This document shows positions 1 through 13,010 of a stretch of 64,000 bases of DNA, piece by piece. Below the pieces are notes generated by a model. It did not search any database. It was not told the origin of the DNA and worked only from the letters and a program-made list of their open reading frames with translations. Position 1 is the first letter of the stretch. Each line of letters starts with the position of its first letter. The translations under genes and the position numbers were made by a program. The stretch is from Struthio camelus (Eukaryota > Chordata > Aves > Struthioniformes > Struthionidae), in assembly GCF_040807025.1 (NCBI RefSeq), contig NC_090942.1, positions 79,713,987-79,777,986 of the forward strand, in the 5' to 3' direction.

Positions 1-559
1 ACTTACTCAAAGCATTTTAAAACAAATCATACACCAAGCTTCTATGTGTGCTGTTAATTAGGACCTGATCCTGGATAATAAAGAATTTCTCTAGAGAAGT
101 GAAGAAGGTTCTCAATAAGGAAACCTGCAGATAGCTGAGTAGATCCACTCAAGGTTAAATTCAACAGGACTAAACTGCATAGAAGAATCTATGCAGTACA
201 CAGAAAACTCCACTAGAAAACAGATAATTATTTGAATTTCATACAGATATTTTTAATAACAGCCACCTGATATTTTTAAAGGTATAAAATTGTCCAAGTA
301 GTGGCAAAATGTCCATTAGCTCCCATAGAACTAAGATTTCACCCTTCTCCTCCTCCAAGCTTTCTTTTCTGTTTGTGAAAAGTCATGACAAATTTTATCT
401 TTGCTAATGATCAGAAAGTTAATCTACTATACAAGCTGAGAGAAGAGCAACTATCCCTGCTATTGCTGCCTATCTCAATCCAGGGCTTATTTCAGTAACA
501 TTGGCAGAGTAAGCTGCTAATAAATTGCATGGGAGAGCACCAAACCCTAAATATTTATT
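1..559. other. Intergenic, nothing recognised
   Basis: AT-rich single-copy-looking sequence. I see no splice-bounded reading frame, RNA gene or recognisable repeat in it. Confidence 0.5.
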
Positions 560-1440
560 AAAACCTGGATGATAGGATGCAATGCACTTTCAGCAAGTTT
601 GTGGACAGTACCAAATTGGGGTGCGCAATTGATATCCTAGGAGAGCAGGGCTGCTATTCAGCAGGACCTCAATAGACTGGAAAAAAATAGCTGACAGGAA
701 CCTCATAAAGTTCAGCAAAGGCAAATGTCAAGTCTTGCGCCTGAGATGGAATACTCCTATGCTGCTATACAGCCTGACACCAACTGACTAGAAAGCAGCT
801 TAGCAAAAAAAAGGACTGCCTGTGCACAAGTTGAACAAGGGTTAGTAGGGTGCCTTTGCAGCAAAGGCAGCCAGCTACATCCTGGGCTGCATTAGTAGGA
901 TGCAGCCAGCAGGTTGAGTGAAGTGACTCCCCTGCTCGTTTGGCATCCGTACGAACATATCTGGAGTGCTGTGTTTTGGACTCCGCTTTATGAGAAGGTA
1001 CAGAAGCAAGTCCAGCAAAGGACTACCAAGACAGTCAGGGGCTGCAGCACATAACGTACAAGGCGTACTCAGAGAACTGACTTTTTTCAGCCTGAAGACA
1101 AGAAGGCTGAGTGGAGATCGTATTATCATCTTCAGCTGCCTTATGGGAGATTATTGCAAAAGCAGAGTCCGACTCTTCCTGGAGGTGCACAATGAAGCAA
1201 CAGACACAAGTTGGAACACAGGCAAAACACACTCAATATAAGGAAAAGCTTTTTCTCCATGAGGGTGGGTCAAATACTGGTGCAGGTGCCCAGAGAAGTT
1301 GTGGACTCTCCATCCTTGGAAATATTCAAAACTTGACTGGGACAAGCCCATGAGCAACCCCACATAGCTGGTCCTGCTTTGAAGGGTATTTGGACTTGAT
1401 GACCTCCAGAGGTCCCTTCCAGCCTAAATTATTCTATTTT
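560..1440 (+). mobile_element. CR1 LINE fragment, 3' part, decayed
   Basis: The sequence follows the 3' part of an avian CR1 non-LTR retrotransposon in plus orientation. At 595-621 it reads KFVDSTKLG, where active CR1 reverse transcriptases carry a FADDTKL-type motif, so the catalytic aspartate pair is altered. A stretch resembling the rest of ORF2 follows, with frame breaks. It ends at about 1395-1440 with a segment like the CR1 tail (dGATGACCTCCAGAGGTCCC type, then TTCCAGCC and ATTATTCT). The copy is 5'-truncated, as most CR1 copies are, and cannot be mobile. The left boundary is approximate. Confidence 0.8.
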
Positions 1441-3149
1441 CTTTTTATACGTGCTCATTTATATACATCAGGAACCCAGTATATTTTTTTCGTAGTGCAG
1501 AAATAAACTTCTGTTTATGAGTGCACAATTACATAGTTTGAACACAGTACAAATAGAGTACATAAGCTAATAATACAGTAGAGTTGCCACACGCATAACA
1601 AAATATAAAGCAAAGGGTGTTCAAATGATTATCATCACAACACATGGCATGTTACTCTCCTCTGAAGACCATCTGACATGCCTCAACTGCAGGGCATTTT
1701 GCCAAGCAAGACTTAAAATGTCTTAGAAGTTACAAAGCACTTTGCATGGAGTTCAACACTGAAGAGAGTTTTCTTCTGCCTGATTACACAGTGATGAGTC
1801 CCCAAAACTATTAAGATACACAGGGCACTGAGAGCCGAACTACTTGTGCATACACTTTTGCTCTTACTTGCATTGTGCAACATCTAAGAGATCCCGCCTT
1901 GTACAAAACCTCATTGTTCTACAAACGGAGGGCAAGCCTGGCCTGGAGTGTAGGATGGTCTAATGCTGCTTCATCGGGTACCAGAAAAACTGTTCCCCAT
2001 CACTGAAAACCTTCAAATTCCACACCTGGAGAAGATTTTGGCAAACTGCTGTACTTTTATACCTCAGGTTACTAGTACTGAACTGGTGCACGAGAAAAAC
2101 ATATTCAGGATACCTTACCTCAGGGTGAAAAAATATTTGCTTGAAGGTAAACATCTGTATCGTACACTTGTTTCCTGAAACCTGTATGTTCCTTTTTAAT
2201 TCCTCCACTTTTTTTGAAATCTGGGGCATTGCATATGCCTGGCATGTTCCCAAAGTTATGCACCATTCTCTAAGTGGAATATTCACGTCATTATTTCCAG
2301 GGGCTTATCTATGCTCAGAATAAATCATTTGTAACCAAACCAGTGTGTATTGTTTTGGTTACAATGCTGCCCGGGCGCGCATCCCACAAGTCCTGGATTC
2401 CTTCCCAGAAGCAGTGGATTCTGGGAGAATTTTAAAACCACTTCTGAACTACTGGGCAACAGACAACCAGCATCAGTTTAAATAAAAAGTTTTAAAATAC
2501 ATTTAGCTGAACAAGATAAAACTCTGCGAAATGCTTAAATCTACTTACTAGTGGTAATCTAGTTCAATTTGGTAAGCTGTATCCTGCACCAGCTTCACAC
2601 ATTACCTGTCCTGAGCTTTCTCATGTAGAGCAGAAACACGTGTATTTTCAGTACATACCGTATATTAGTTCATCTGAAAATACACCTCAGGTAAAATGTC
2701 TGTCTCATTGTTTCTTTCTGGTAGAAGATTCTTCACAAATTTCTGGAATTTCTATCATGTATCTGCTCTGTGGGCTATCTTTTTATAATAGCACCAATAA
2801 CAACAGACTTAATTCAGTTTTTCCATCACTTTCCATTAAAGAATCCAGTTTTTAGCTTTATGTTTTTGACAGAATCTAACCACACTGGCTGACACTTTGC
2901 AATAGGGTAAAAATACCCCAGAAAACGGGCTTCAACAATTCAGCACTTCCTAAGAGAGGGCTAAGGAAAATACTTTGTTTTGACCTGGGGGGAGATCTTT
3001 GACTACCTCTAGCACTCCGGCATTTACTGTCAGGAGGCCAAAATTTCACACGGCAGGGCGGAAGCACACGCGCAGAGTGGAAACTGCCTGTGATGCCTCA
3101 CCTGCTCCTCATAAAAGCACGCCATACATAATAAGATAAAATAAATTTA
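1441..3149. other. Intergenic, one weak gene-like signal
   Basis: AT-rich DNA between the CR1 copy and the upstream CpG island. The only structured signal is a minus-strand chain of possible exons at 1621-2250, listed separately. The rest shows no convincing coding or repeat content. Confidence 0.4.
1621..2250 (-). other. Possible small three-exon reading frame, speculative
   Basis: Three minus-strand segments join in one frame at GT-AG borders. Segment A ends at 2119 (CCTGAG then GTAAGG). Segment B is 1868-1918 (acceptor CCCTCCGTTTGTAG, donor CAA then GTAAGA). Segment C is 1686 down to a TGA at 1621-1623 (acceptor CCCTGCAG). All junctions are phase 0. From the in-frame ATG in segment A the product would be about 75 residues, beginning MPQISKKVEELKRNIQ. 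The implied introns are only about 200 bp. I recognise no family. Chance could produce this pattern in a window this size, so confidence is low. Confidence 0.18.
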
Positions 3150-3930
3150 AATTTCTGTGTGGGGCAGGCTAAGCAAGTCCTCCAGCGCCCCAGTACACCC
3201 CAGCAATCCCCGCTCCTGCCTACCGCCCTCGCTCTCCCCTTGCCAACGCCGGCTCCGCAACACGCACAAACAGCGGACGCCAGTTAGCAAAATGGCCGCT
3301 CGCAGCAGGGGCGGCATGTGAGGTGTCTTCTTCTGGTGTTCAGCATAAAATAGGACCACATATATAGATACCTCTTGGAGAAGTGGGGGTGAAATATACC
3401 CCGGGGGCCCCAGAGGAGGTCAGCGACACCGCAGGGACCCTGTGTTTTGGGGAAGGAGGGAGCTGCGGCGGCAAGCCAGCGCACAGCAGAAAATGGCTCC
3501 TCCGGCTCACCGCTGCCCCAGCAACGGCCCAGAGGTGGGCACCGGTTCCCAGGCAGGCCGATACAGGAATAAAAACCCACAAAATACGGTTATCGCTACT
3601 GAGAAAAAACAGTCCCCACTACTTACCGCTCTCTAGCTTGCAGAGACGGCTGAACTCCCTTCTCCCCTCCTGTCCACGCGCCGCCACAGGAGAAACGAAC
3701 GATGAGTTTTCCTGAACGTGAACGAGAGAGAAGCGCAGAGTCCCCGGGATGCGGTTCCCAGCAGCCACGAGGTAGCTCAGGCAGGCACGGGACGTGGGGG
3801 TCCCACGGGGCCCGGCTCCGCAGCCAGCCCCGGCGGTGCCCCCCTGCCCGGCCTCATGCGCCCGACCACCGTCTCCGGCTGGCAGCCAGCGGCACCAGCC
3901 TTCTCCAGACCCGGCACTGTGAGTTAAATC
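3150..3930. promoter_or_regulatory. Orphan CpG island, possible minus-strand promoter
   Basis: GC-rich, CpG-dense island in otherwise AT-rich DNA. It contains a YY1-like AAAATGGCCGC at 3289-3299. On the minus strand a strong splice donor (AGAGAGCG then GTAAGTAG) ends a possible first exon at 3627. No coding sequence is evident on either strand. It may start a noncoding RNA, the gene to the left of the window, or an alternative FAM118A transcript. Boundaries are approximate. Confidence 0.5.
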
Positions 3931-5640
3931 ACATGGAGAAACAACTGGTCCCTACTGGGATGAACGGTCTGTGGCAATATCTGGGCTGGGAGCTCAGGCG
4001 CACCTCTATTTTTCAGCTCGGTCAGCCGAGGAAACAAGGCAAACGCAACCATGCCGTCTGCCCCACCAGCTCTTGAACTTCTTGGGCACGTCCAGCCAAA
4101 TTTGAGCCAAGTGTGGAGAGCTCAAAAATAATTGTGTTCCCACTTAATTACTGGCAACACGAGCAGCTAGGCAGAGAGCCCCCCTCCCCAAGTAAGCACC
4201 TTGCTGTTGGCGAGGGAGGCAGAAACTTTTGCCTTCTCTTGGAAGCAGAGGACTGGCGGGTCAACATGAATCAGACTTTAAACCACATACAGCTAATCAC
4301 TGCCAGGATGCTAATCCATAGGAGATCTGACTTCATCAATTCTGCTAATTGGGAAGGACTTTGTTGCATTTAAGGACCTATTTATCATGTTTTTATTCTG
4401 TGAGCCTAAAAGCCTTTCTTGAGAATTTTATTGTACTTCAGGGTGCATCATCGGCTCCCCATGCAGCCATGGCAACCTGTTACCTATGCCAAGACTGTGA
4501 CCCAAGGGAGGCAGAGATGGTAGCTGCTTCCAGCTGCAGTCCCCCTCTGCGCTCTGCATGGGATTGAGATGGTCTGTGCCGGGTGGGGGTGTCCCTGCTG
4601 GAGCGGTGCACGTCAGGCGGCTGCACGAGGCCCGTGAGATGTTTCCAAAAGGGGCTGCACGACCTGCTAGCTGAGGCAGCAGGGCTTTGGCCTCCTCAGC
4701 TGCAGCATGCACAGCCCCGTCAGTGAGGAAGATGTTCAACACCTGCTTAAATGTCTTGACGGAAGAAACATCAATGAGTGAGGAAGGAAGACATAAGGGC
4801 AAACAGTCCGGTACAGCTGGGATTGCAGGGTATGCTGAAGGGATAAGGGCAGAGAGTGACTGTGAGTGGGATTTACTGAGCAAGCAGACTAGATTTGTGT
4901 CATGCGGGGTTGCTAAAATGGGGGGCAACATGACCTGGGGTGAAGGGAGACAAAAAAGAAGGGCGAATAGCTAGATCTAGTTGCTGTACATAGAACAGAG
5001 GGAGAGGCGCTGTGGCTGAGGGAAACGGGTGTCCCTGGTGGAGAATGAGCCTGGGGAAGCAAAGGCAGATCTGATAGGGAGCAGAGACGCTCAAGCAAAA
5101 GGGGTTTGTTTGCCGCAAGGAGCCCCAAAATGCACAAACTAGGACTAGCACTCATTGTACAAAGGAAGGAAGAGAGCGGACTAAGTGCCGAGGGATTAGG
5201 AAAAGGGAAACTAAAAACGGTTTGGCAAAGAAAATACATTGAATGGGAGGAGAAGAGACGGAATCAGTGACTTGGAGTTCCTCAAAATGAAATAGCAGGG
5301 TCAGCTAGGTAAAGAAATTGAGACTGGAATAAGAAGAATGAGGGATGAAGAAGGAACTGGGGACAGTGGGTCAACTTGGGATAGAGATGGGGCTCGAACA
5401 GACTGGCAGGAATGAAACACGGAGTTGCCACGGGGGTGAGATGGGCGGTGCAGAGTGTAACGTGCTTCCCTGCAAACCTGAGCAGGAGCCCAGGACTCCT
5501 GGATCTCCCAGTTTCTCTGCTGTCCCGTGGTCTCTGCAAAACTCACAGGAAAAGAGTCCCACCCATGTCAAGTATCTGTGTGTTCAGAGCATGTTAACTT
5601 ATCAGCTGCTTTGTTCACTCGAGTGACAAAGGTCAGTGAA
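3931..5640. other. Intergenic, moderately GC-rich, no gene seen
   Basis: Base composition stays higher than the window average. A 167-codon open stretch on the minus strand (4428-4931) is low-complexity Pro/Ser/Ala/Leu-rich translation without splice support, so I do not call it a gene. Parts may be old repeat that I cannot name. Confidence 0.4.
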
Positions 5641-7961
5641 TTGCTTCCAAAGCCTCCAGTCCTCCTGATACCTCCTTAAGTGTCTGTGCAAAGTCACACA
5701 ATGGGATTTTGCCCATTTGTCTTTCACTAAACTTGTGCTCCTAACAATGATAAAAGGATGTTGTTATGGCTGCAAAGTCAAGTTAGTTGAAAGAATGGAA
5801 ATCAGTATCAAAGATACTTTTGCGATATTAATTCAATCACCTATGTATAGGTGTCCTGAATTACACAATTAGAGGTTATGTTTTCCACAGGCTTCTTGTC
5901 TGCGTGGATGAATCAGGCCTGTATGCTAGACAACACTGCTTCTTTGCATCAAACAAAGGATTAAAGAAAATGACAATCTCAAATTTAAGGCAGTCCAGCC
6001 CTACTTAAGAGGTAGATTCATTCTCTTCCACTGCAATAGAGTTCCCGTGATAATCTGGACAAATCACTTTGACAAAATCTTGTAGTGTGATAATAGTACT
6101 TCATTATCCGGGTACAAAGTCTGAGGATTCAGATTTAGTTTGGAGAAATGCTTAACGCTCCCAGCTACCACTGAAGTCAGAGAGAACTGTGCTTTGGATA
6201 TTTAAGGTACTGTTAAATGCAAAATGGTACAAGAAAACAGATTCTAGACCTCACAAACTAGACAGCCAAATTAATAAATATTGTTTTACTTTAATCTTGA
6301 CACACATCGAGTTTTTTTCCCCCATCGGTCGAATAGGCATAATACCTCCTCTTCAACTCACAGGCTGTTTAGAAATAAATGACAAGGCATTGTACCAAAA
6401 AGAAAATTTCATTGCAAAGAAATAAGTAGCCTCATCTTCAGAGATGGCTCAGAGAACATGCAGCATTCTGCACTCTTAAGCACAAAGGACGTACGTTTGA
6501 CAAGCAAGAGAAAAAAACTGTAGGAAGCACCATCCGTCCTATGTATTAAAAACTGCAGAGATGGGGTGGGGGGGAAAGAAGTATGCGTTCCTGTAAGGTA
6601 GCATCATAATGTGAACCCACAGTGAAGCAAATTAGGGATGAACAGGCAACACTTACTTTTGCATTTCCAGACTTTTGAGTGTTTGAGCGTGAACCTTACT
6701 GTAATGTTCTTTTAACAACTTTGCATGGGAATTATTTAAATTTGCAAGTATTAACATAGAAACCTTGCAGCAGGTTTCTCCAAGTTATTCCGCAATTTTG
6801 TTCGGCTTCTAGTTAAATCTCTTATTCTGCTTACTTTCAGTCACTTAAAAGAAATTATCCTGTTTGTAAGCATCGTAAGTATATTTACATAAGAACACTT
6901 TTAGTCCAAAGCATTTAATTCCAAATTTTAGATAACAATCGCTATCTTCACCAGCGAAACTCAGCTTCCTGTAGTATGGAATACGACTGCTGTTTAATAA
7001 CACAGCTAAAATATAGAACTGGACTTGTAAACCCAAGGGATCCTTTCTAAATCTATTCACTGTGTTCCTGAATAAAATCATGAAACATTTTAAGCACACA
7101 GAGAGGAGGTATCTAATTAAAACTACTATAGGAAGATAAACAGAAGTTAACTATTCAACTTGTGACTTAGCCAAACCCCAAACACTGACACTTACATAAT
7201 TTGTCAGTTAAATTTCATGAGAAGAATAGCACAATTTTTTGTTGCCTTCCTGGAACATAATTCAGTGTGGACAAAAGAAAGGATCTTACCTACTTAATTT
7301 TGAGCACCAAATGCAATGTACACTAACCGCTCCTTTGCAGTCCCTAGCCCAAATACCAATTTCTGTAGCTTGTGCAGTGTGACAAGAACACAGCTCACAA
7401 TAGGACAGCTACTTACTGAATTTGATCTTTCCTTAATTGTTAACAGCTTTGCCCTACTACAGCATACTCTGTTGCCTTTCCAGGAAATACATCTGGGATG
7501 CCTGTCTTCAGAAACATTCTTTATAAATGTTAACCAGACAAATATCTGTGGTATGTACATCCTTATGCTGTCTAGCATAGTGATAGTGAAGATTTTCTTT
7601 TTGTTTCTGCAGATCTTTTGTTATAGAAAAATCAAAAGACTGGTGTTTTAGTTTGCAAGAAGTTAAAAGGTGAAATATAAAGAGCAATGGGTTTGTGTAC
7701 TGAAACTCATGAAAAGCTTTTTATCACAGTGATGATTCACTTCAAAACACCAAGTCAAATCTTAGCTTTTTATGTAGGAGTAACAGAATGCCATTGCACA
7801 GGATTTCTTCTTGCTCTGGCATCTCAGGGTGTGCAGTGCAAGTTATTTGTTCTACCTAGTAGGTGAGGAGATACAGAGTAAAAATGAACAATGAGCCTGA
7901 ATAAGTCTTAAATCTTGGGAAATTCCTGTTCCCCTAACCTTCTAACTCTCTTATCTTTCTT

Positions 7962-7990
7962 AAAAAACAAAACAAAACAAAACAAAAAAA
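7962..7990. repeat. (AAAAC)n simple repeat
   Basis: A-rich tract with several AAAAC units, ending in a run of A. Confidence 0.8.
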
Positions 7991-10900
7991 TAGGAGTAAC
8001 ACCTAGGCGAAACTACCTGGAGGCATCTGGATTTTCTCATAAGGAAGTCTTCTCAGTCTGGGACACATTATACGGGTAAATTGTTTTTTATATTCTTTTA
8101 TTATTTTTTCATCTATACCGCTAAGAGCCACTGTAAAGGATGTAGCAGGAGAAGGTAGCCATTTATTAGAAAGCTGACTCTGTAAAAGAAATACCTAACT
8201 ATAATTTTTTATAATCAAGATTCTATTAATACAATAAACCTAATTCTACTTGTATTGTTTCTTATTAAAAGATTGAGTTGATAATACCATGATTTTTGCT
8301 AGCAAAAACATAGATTACGGAGCGGTTTATGCCTCATTTAGTCAAAGAGACTTAGAGCCAGTTACTGAAAGAACAGACTGAGCCCAGGCAGAAATTTTGT
8401 ACTCTAGTATTCAAATAAGATGTTAAAAGTAGCTTAAAAACAGTTTTATTCTGTAGAATGCAGGACCTTCACATTACAACTTTTCAAGGATTTATTAACC
8501 AATATTGTTAGAGAGGTTAAAACTGTGGCCTGAAGACATTACTAGGGTAATCCTGCCTGAACGTCTTGTTTGTGTGATACAGTATCTATCCGTTTCTGTG
8601 TGAAGGCCCAGACTTTCAAATGGGAAATAAGAATGGGAAATAAGTGTCCAAATATCTCTAAAACCTAGGCCTAGATCTGCAACTTTCATTTGAGTGATAT
8701 CATACATTATAGTAAAGCACTTTGTTACAACATGGGCTTAAATGAGATTTGTAACTGAAATATAACACATCCAAGTAACAGTCACATATGACACACAGCA
8801 TGGTTTTGATCTGTTAGTGATGGTAACTCAAGTAAGCGTAACCTAAGAGTAGCGTAACATCTCATTTCTCTTCAGGCATAGTACAAGGTGTGGCAACGGG
8901 CTGGATACAAAGAACCTTGCTTTTTACTTGAGATTTCATTTGACTTGCATGCCTGGACTGAAGTGCTACATTGGTGTTTTCCCCATGTAGACTCAGTCCC
9001 GACTCCCCAGGAATTATGGATATGGATAACCTCAGCTATAACTAGGCACAACTATTTAAGTTTCAGGAGAGACCACATTACCAACCATCTCAAAGCAAAG
9101 GTTTAGTTACTAGACTATGTATGAGATCTGGGGAACCAACACTATTACTATTCAGATAATTCCCCATTTGACCAGTACTCTGGATCAGCCAGCCAGTCTG
9201 CCCATCAGTGAGCAGGGTCATTGGGTTCCTGTCCTCACAGTTCCTTCTTACTGCAGCTCAAGCAAATTCAAACATCTTAACTTCTTTACTTACTCTGTGT
9301 GTTGGACACCTGTGCTGGTCCCCTATGACTCTCTGCTTGCTGATCTATTGATTGTGTTTTTAAACTTGTTAAATACATGCCTAGGTAATAAGCAGCAGCC
9401 ATCTAATTGCAAAACCCAAGCCAAGCGAAAGAAAAACTCGTTACTTAATACTCCATCTGTTATGATCTAATAGATCAAAGTAACACCTCTACCTCCTTCA
9501 CATTTTACATATATCTTATTTCTGCAAGTATTTTCACAAACATTTTCAATATCAGGTATCTGACAGACAAGAAAGACCTTTATGCCAGTTTGACCAGCAA
9601 GTTCTTAAAATAATATTCCTAAAGGTCATTTATCTGACCTAGGGCTAATTCTGTTTTGCACCAAGCAGCAGCTTGTTATTTGAGCAAAATCTGAGTATCT
9701 GCAGTTTCCTGTCTAGCTTTCTCTCTGATCAGTCTTCATTAGTAACAAGCTTCATTTAAATCCATTCCTTCCAGCCTCACTCATGTTTTATTTCCTATTA
9801 CCTTTTTTCTCTTCTCTTCTAGTGCTTTTAGGCTTCTTCATTTGTTTGTTTTTCTTATTTTTTTCCCCATTAGCTTTCTGCCTCTGCCTCCCCTTAGGAA
9901 TAGCTTTTCTTCCTTTCACCCTGTTTCACACGTTGATGCTATTCAGAACAGATAAGGGCCTTGTGATAGAGCTCCTTTGTTTTTTGTCAGAAAGGTGCAA
10001 TAGGCCTTCTATTTAATCAAAGGACATTCCAGTCCGTGGCACTCCTTAATTTTTCAGAGCAAGCTCATATATACAGCTTCTGTTATAAACAGTTCTTAAT
10101 AAATTCAAGGTCAAACAGACTGCAGCTAACAGAGCTAAAGCCATATTTGACTCTAATTTCACCCATTGTTTATGCTTTTATATATAAATATTTCCACGTA
10201 TGACTATACTGAAATGATTATACTCTGACTGAGGCTAATGCTACTGAAAATAGATTCTCTCTATTAATTGATAATTGGGGGGGGAAAAACCAAGGTGAAT
10301 GGAGGAAAATAAGTTGTTTTTGAAGCTACAAGGGAGCATAGCTATGCAATTATATTCTGGCATTTTGCCCTGTATTCAGTGAAAAAGCGTATCTGTTTTT
10401 AAAGCTTATTACTGTTACAGCTTGTACAGCTACTGGAAACAGGCGTCCAAAAGCTTTCCCAAGAAGCTGTAGCCTATCATCTCTCCCCATCTCATGGAAG
10501 GTATAGGAGAGCAGCAGCAAACTACTGACTGTGATTCAGACAGTCTGAGAAAGGTAGGTGCAAGGTAATGCAGAATTTGCAGGTAGTTATGCTTTGCTAA
10601 GTAAAAGTTGACTGTAGAGAGATGTCGTTTTATCTGCCACTGAAGATGTGCTTATCACTAGGCAACTTTAGAAATAAACTAATGTGCACTGGCAGTTACA
10701 CACCAAATTGTTTTACAGATCATGTCATTATGCATTATGCTTATACACATACAGTGCTGGAAGTACAAATTCAAAGGCCGGTTTTGAAAATTCATCTCTA
10801 TATTCAATCATAGTTAAACTGTAAGTGAACTGACACTGGCTTTTGAAAATATACTTTGAATTTCTGATAGAATCTTAGTTCTTCAAAGCGTTTTATAAAC

Positions 10901-12976
10901 CGTTCTGTCTACAAAGATGACACGCTATTAAGATCCAGGCAGCTCTGAGGCAGAAAAAGAAATCGACTATCAGGGAATAACCAATAGCTTCATTGTGCAT
11001 GTAGAAGGCATTTTATCTCAAGCAACAGGGGCAAACTGCCTTCCTGTTACGAAAGAACTTAAAATGCAAGTTAGTTGGTGTCCTAAAGATACTTTTCAGC
11101 AAGCACAATAAATTTTCATTAAGATTTTAACTTGTGTTCTTTCAAACCAACAGGTTCTGGCATAATGTAAACTAGGATTCACTTTGTTATTACTTATTAA
11201 ACAGCACGATGACAAAAGTAAATCAACATTACATCTCAGTACACAAAAATACAGCTGAATAATCAGACACATGGCTTCCTCCAGCCAAAAATAACCAGCT
11301 GCATTGCTTACCCTAATTACATCACTTTGGCAATATTTCCAAAGTCAGCAAGAAAACCCAAAATAAGCAATCAAATTGAGATCTTGTTTAGTACACTTAG
11401 ATAAACATAGGCATTTACTATAAAATGAGAGGCAAATTCTAGGTTGAATCAAGTGGTAAAGTTCTGTAGTTATTTAATTTAAGATACGTGTTCTAATTCT
11501 GAGTTCCTCAGCTGTAGCAACAGTAATCACCTTTCTTTGTCGCTTTTGGAAGAAGTTTTTTCGTATTTCAAAGATTACACATTTCAATACACTTCATTCT
11601 CTTCTCATTGTGACTTTTGCTACTGAACCTTATACCAATTTTCTTGTAACACTGTTGTAGTTGTTTCTGCGATACACAAAGTTTGAATAAATACTAAGGA
11701 AATATAATGAAAAATTATACATGCTGTTGCTCTAGACTTGGTAAACTGTAAGACTCCTTTCGGGAGTATTTTATATGGCTGCTTTTGGGACTTATTTGAT
11801 TGTCCTTAGTGACTTTTCTAACCTTTTTACATGGGAATCCAGAGCTTATGTAATTTATTATTCTTGTTATTACTGTTACTGTTTTTAAATAATGGAGTAA
11901 TGGTAGCCTAAGGTTATAAAGGGGCAAGATTCACAGGCAGAGGTAATAACATTTATCAGATGAATTGATACAGATTGAAAAATGGAAAAGCTTTCAAGGG
12001 TCTTTCTTCACAAATAACTCTTCTCATATTACTTTTTAAATTAATGTGAAACAAAAAAGAATAGTAGGTATTGTAAATCTACAAGATGGGTCTGACCTTG
12101 AGTCTCGAGCTCGGGCAAACATTTAGCAAGTCTTTGTGACTCTTATCTACAGCTGACAAAACATTCTAAGATATTCAGCAAGTTATTTAGTAATACATTC
12201 CACCTTTATTACAATGCAGTGTCAAATGACATTCCAAGCAGAGGGTTGCTAGATTTCACACACAGTTACTGGGGTTTCAGCCCAGAATATCACCTGGCTC
12301 TATATGATAAAACACAGAACCCTGACCTTGAGGTTTACTGAATCCTGTAACATTAGCATGTTAAAATACCTTCCTGACTGACTGACAGCAGTGAACGGTG
12401 AAAGGCAAAACAGCTAAAAGCACTGCAGAACCTCTCTGAACCAAACCTCAGTTTTCAGGTGAGACTTACAGTTGCGTTTTTTCTTCTTCCTTCCCATTCT
12501 CTCTGATCCTATTCTCACTCTTCCTTATCACTATGAATATCATACTCCAGTTGATTGAAGGGCCTTTCTAGGGACACAGCAATACAGTAATTTAAAAGAT
12601 GACAAAGTGAGAAGTGATGTCTAGGAAATATTACATGTAGAGTCCACCAGGACACAATGTCCTTAAGCAAATCAAGTTAGTAAAGTTAGTGGGCTCAACA
12701 ACTATTCTTCCCCACAGTATCTCAGGATACGGAATAAAAACAGTGGTTTTACGTTTCATCAGTAAAACTGGCCATCCTGAACAAAAATCTTTCTAAAAAT
12801 ATACCAGAATATCAATAAACTCTGACAGTGATTACATTGATTTGCTACAAACAAAGGAGAATGTTCAAAGAGTATCATATATGCAATGACCTCTGAATTC
12901 TGGTTGTATCCCAAAACATTAGAAGAGTGACTGACCATAGGAAAAAGGAAGGTCTTTTAAGTCCTATAATTCGGAA

Positions 12977-13010
12977 GTGCCAATAAGTACTTTGTGCCAA
13001 TAAGTATTTC
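12977..13010. repeat. 17-bp tandem duplication
   Basis: GTGCCAATAAGTACTTT (12977-12993) is followed directly by GTGCCAATAAGTATTTC (12994-13010), two near-identical copies. Confidence 0.85.

Noticed and set aside
4428..4931. 167-codon minus-strand open frame
   Set aside because: Pro/Ser/Ala/Leu-rich with no convincing splice sites or homology; consistent with raised GC content.
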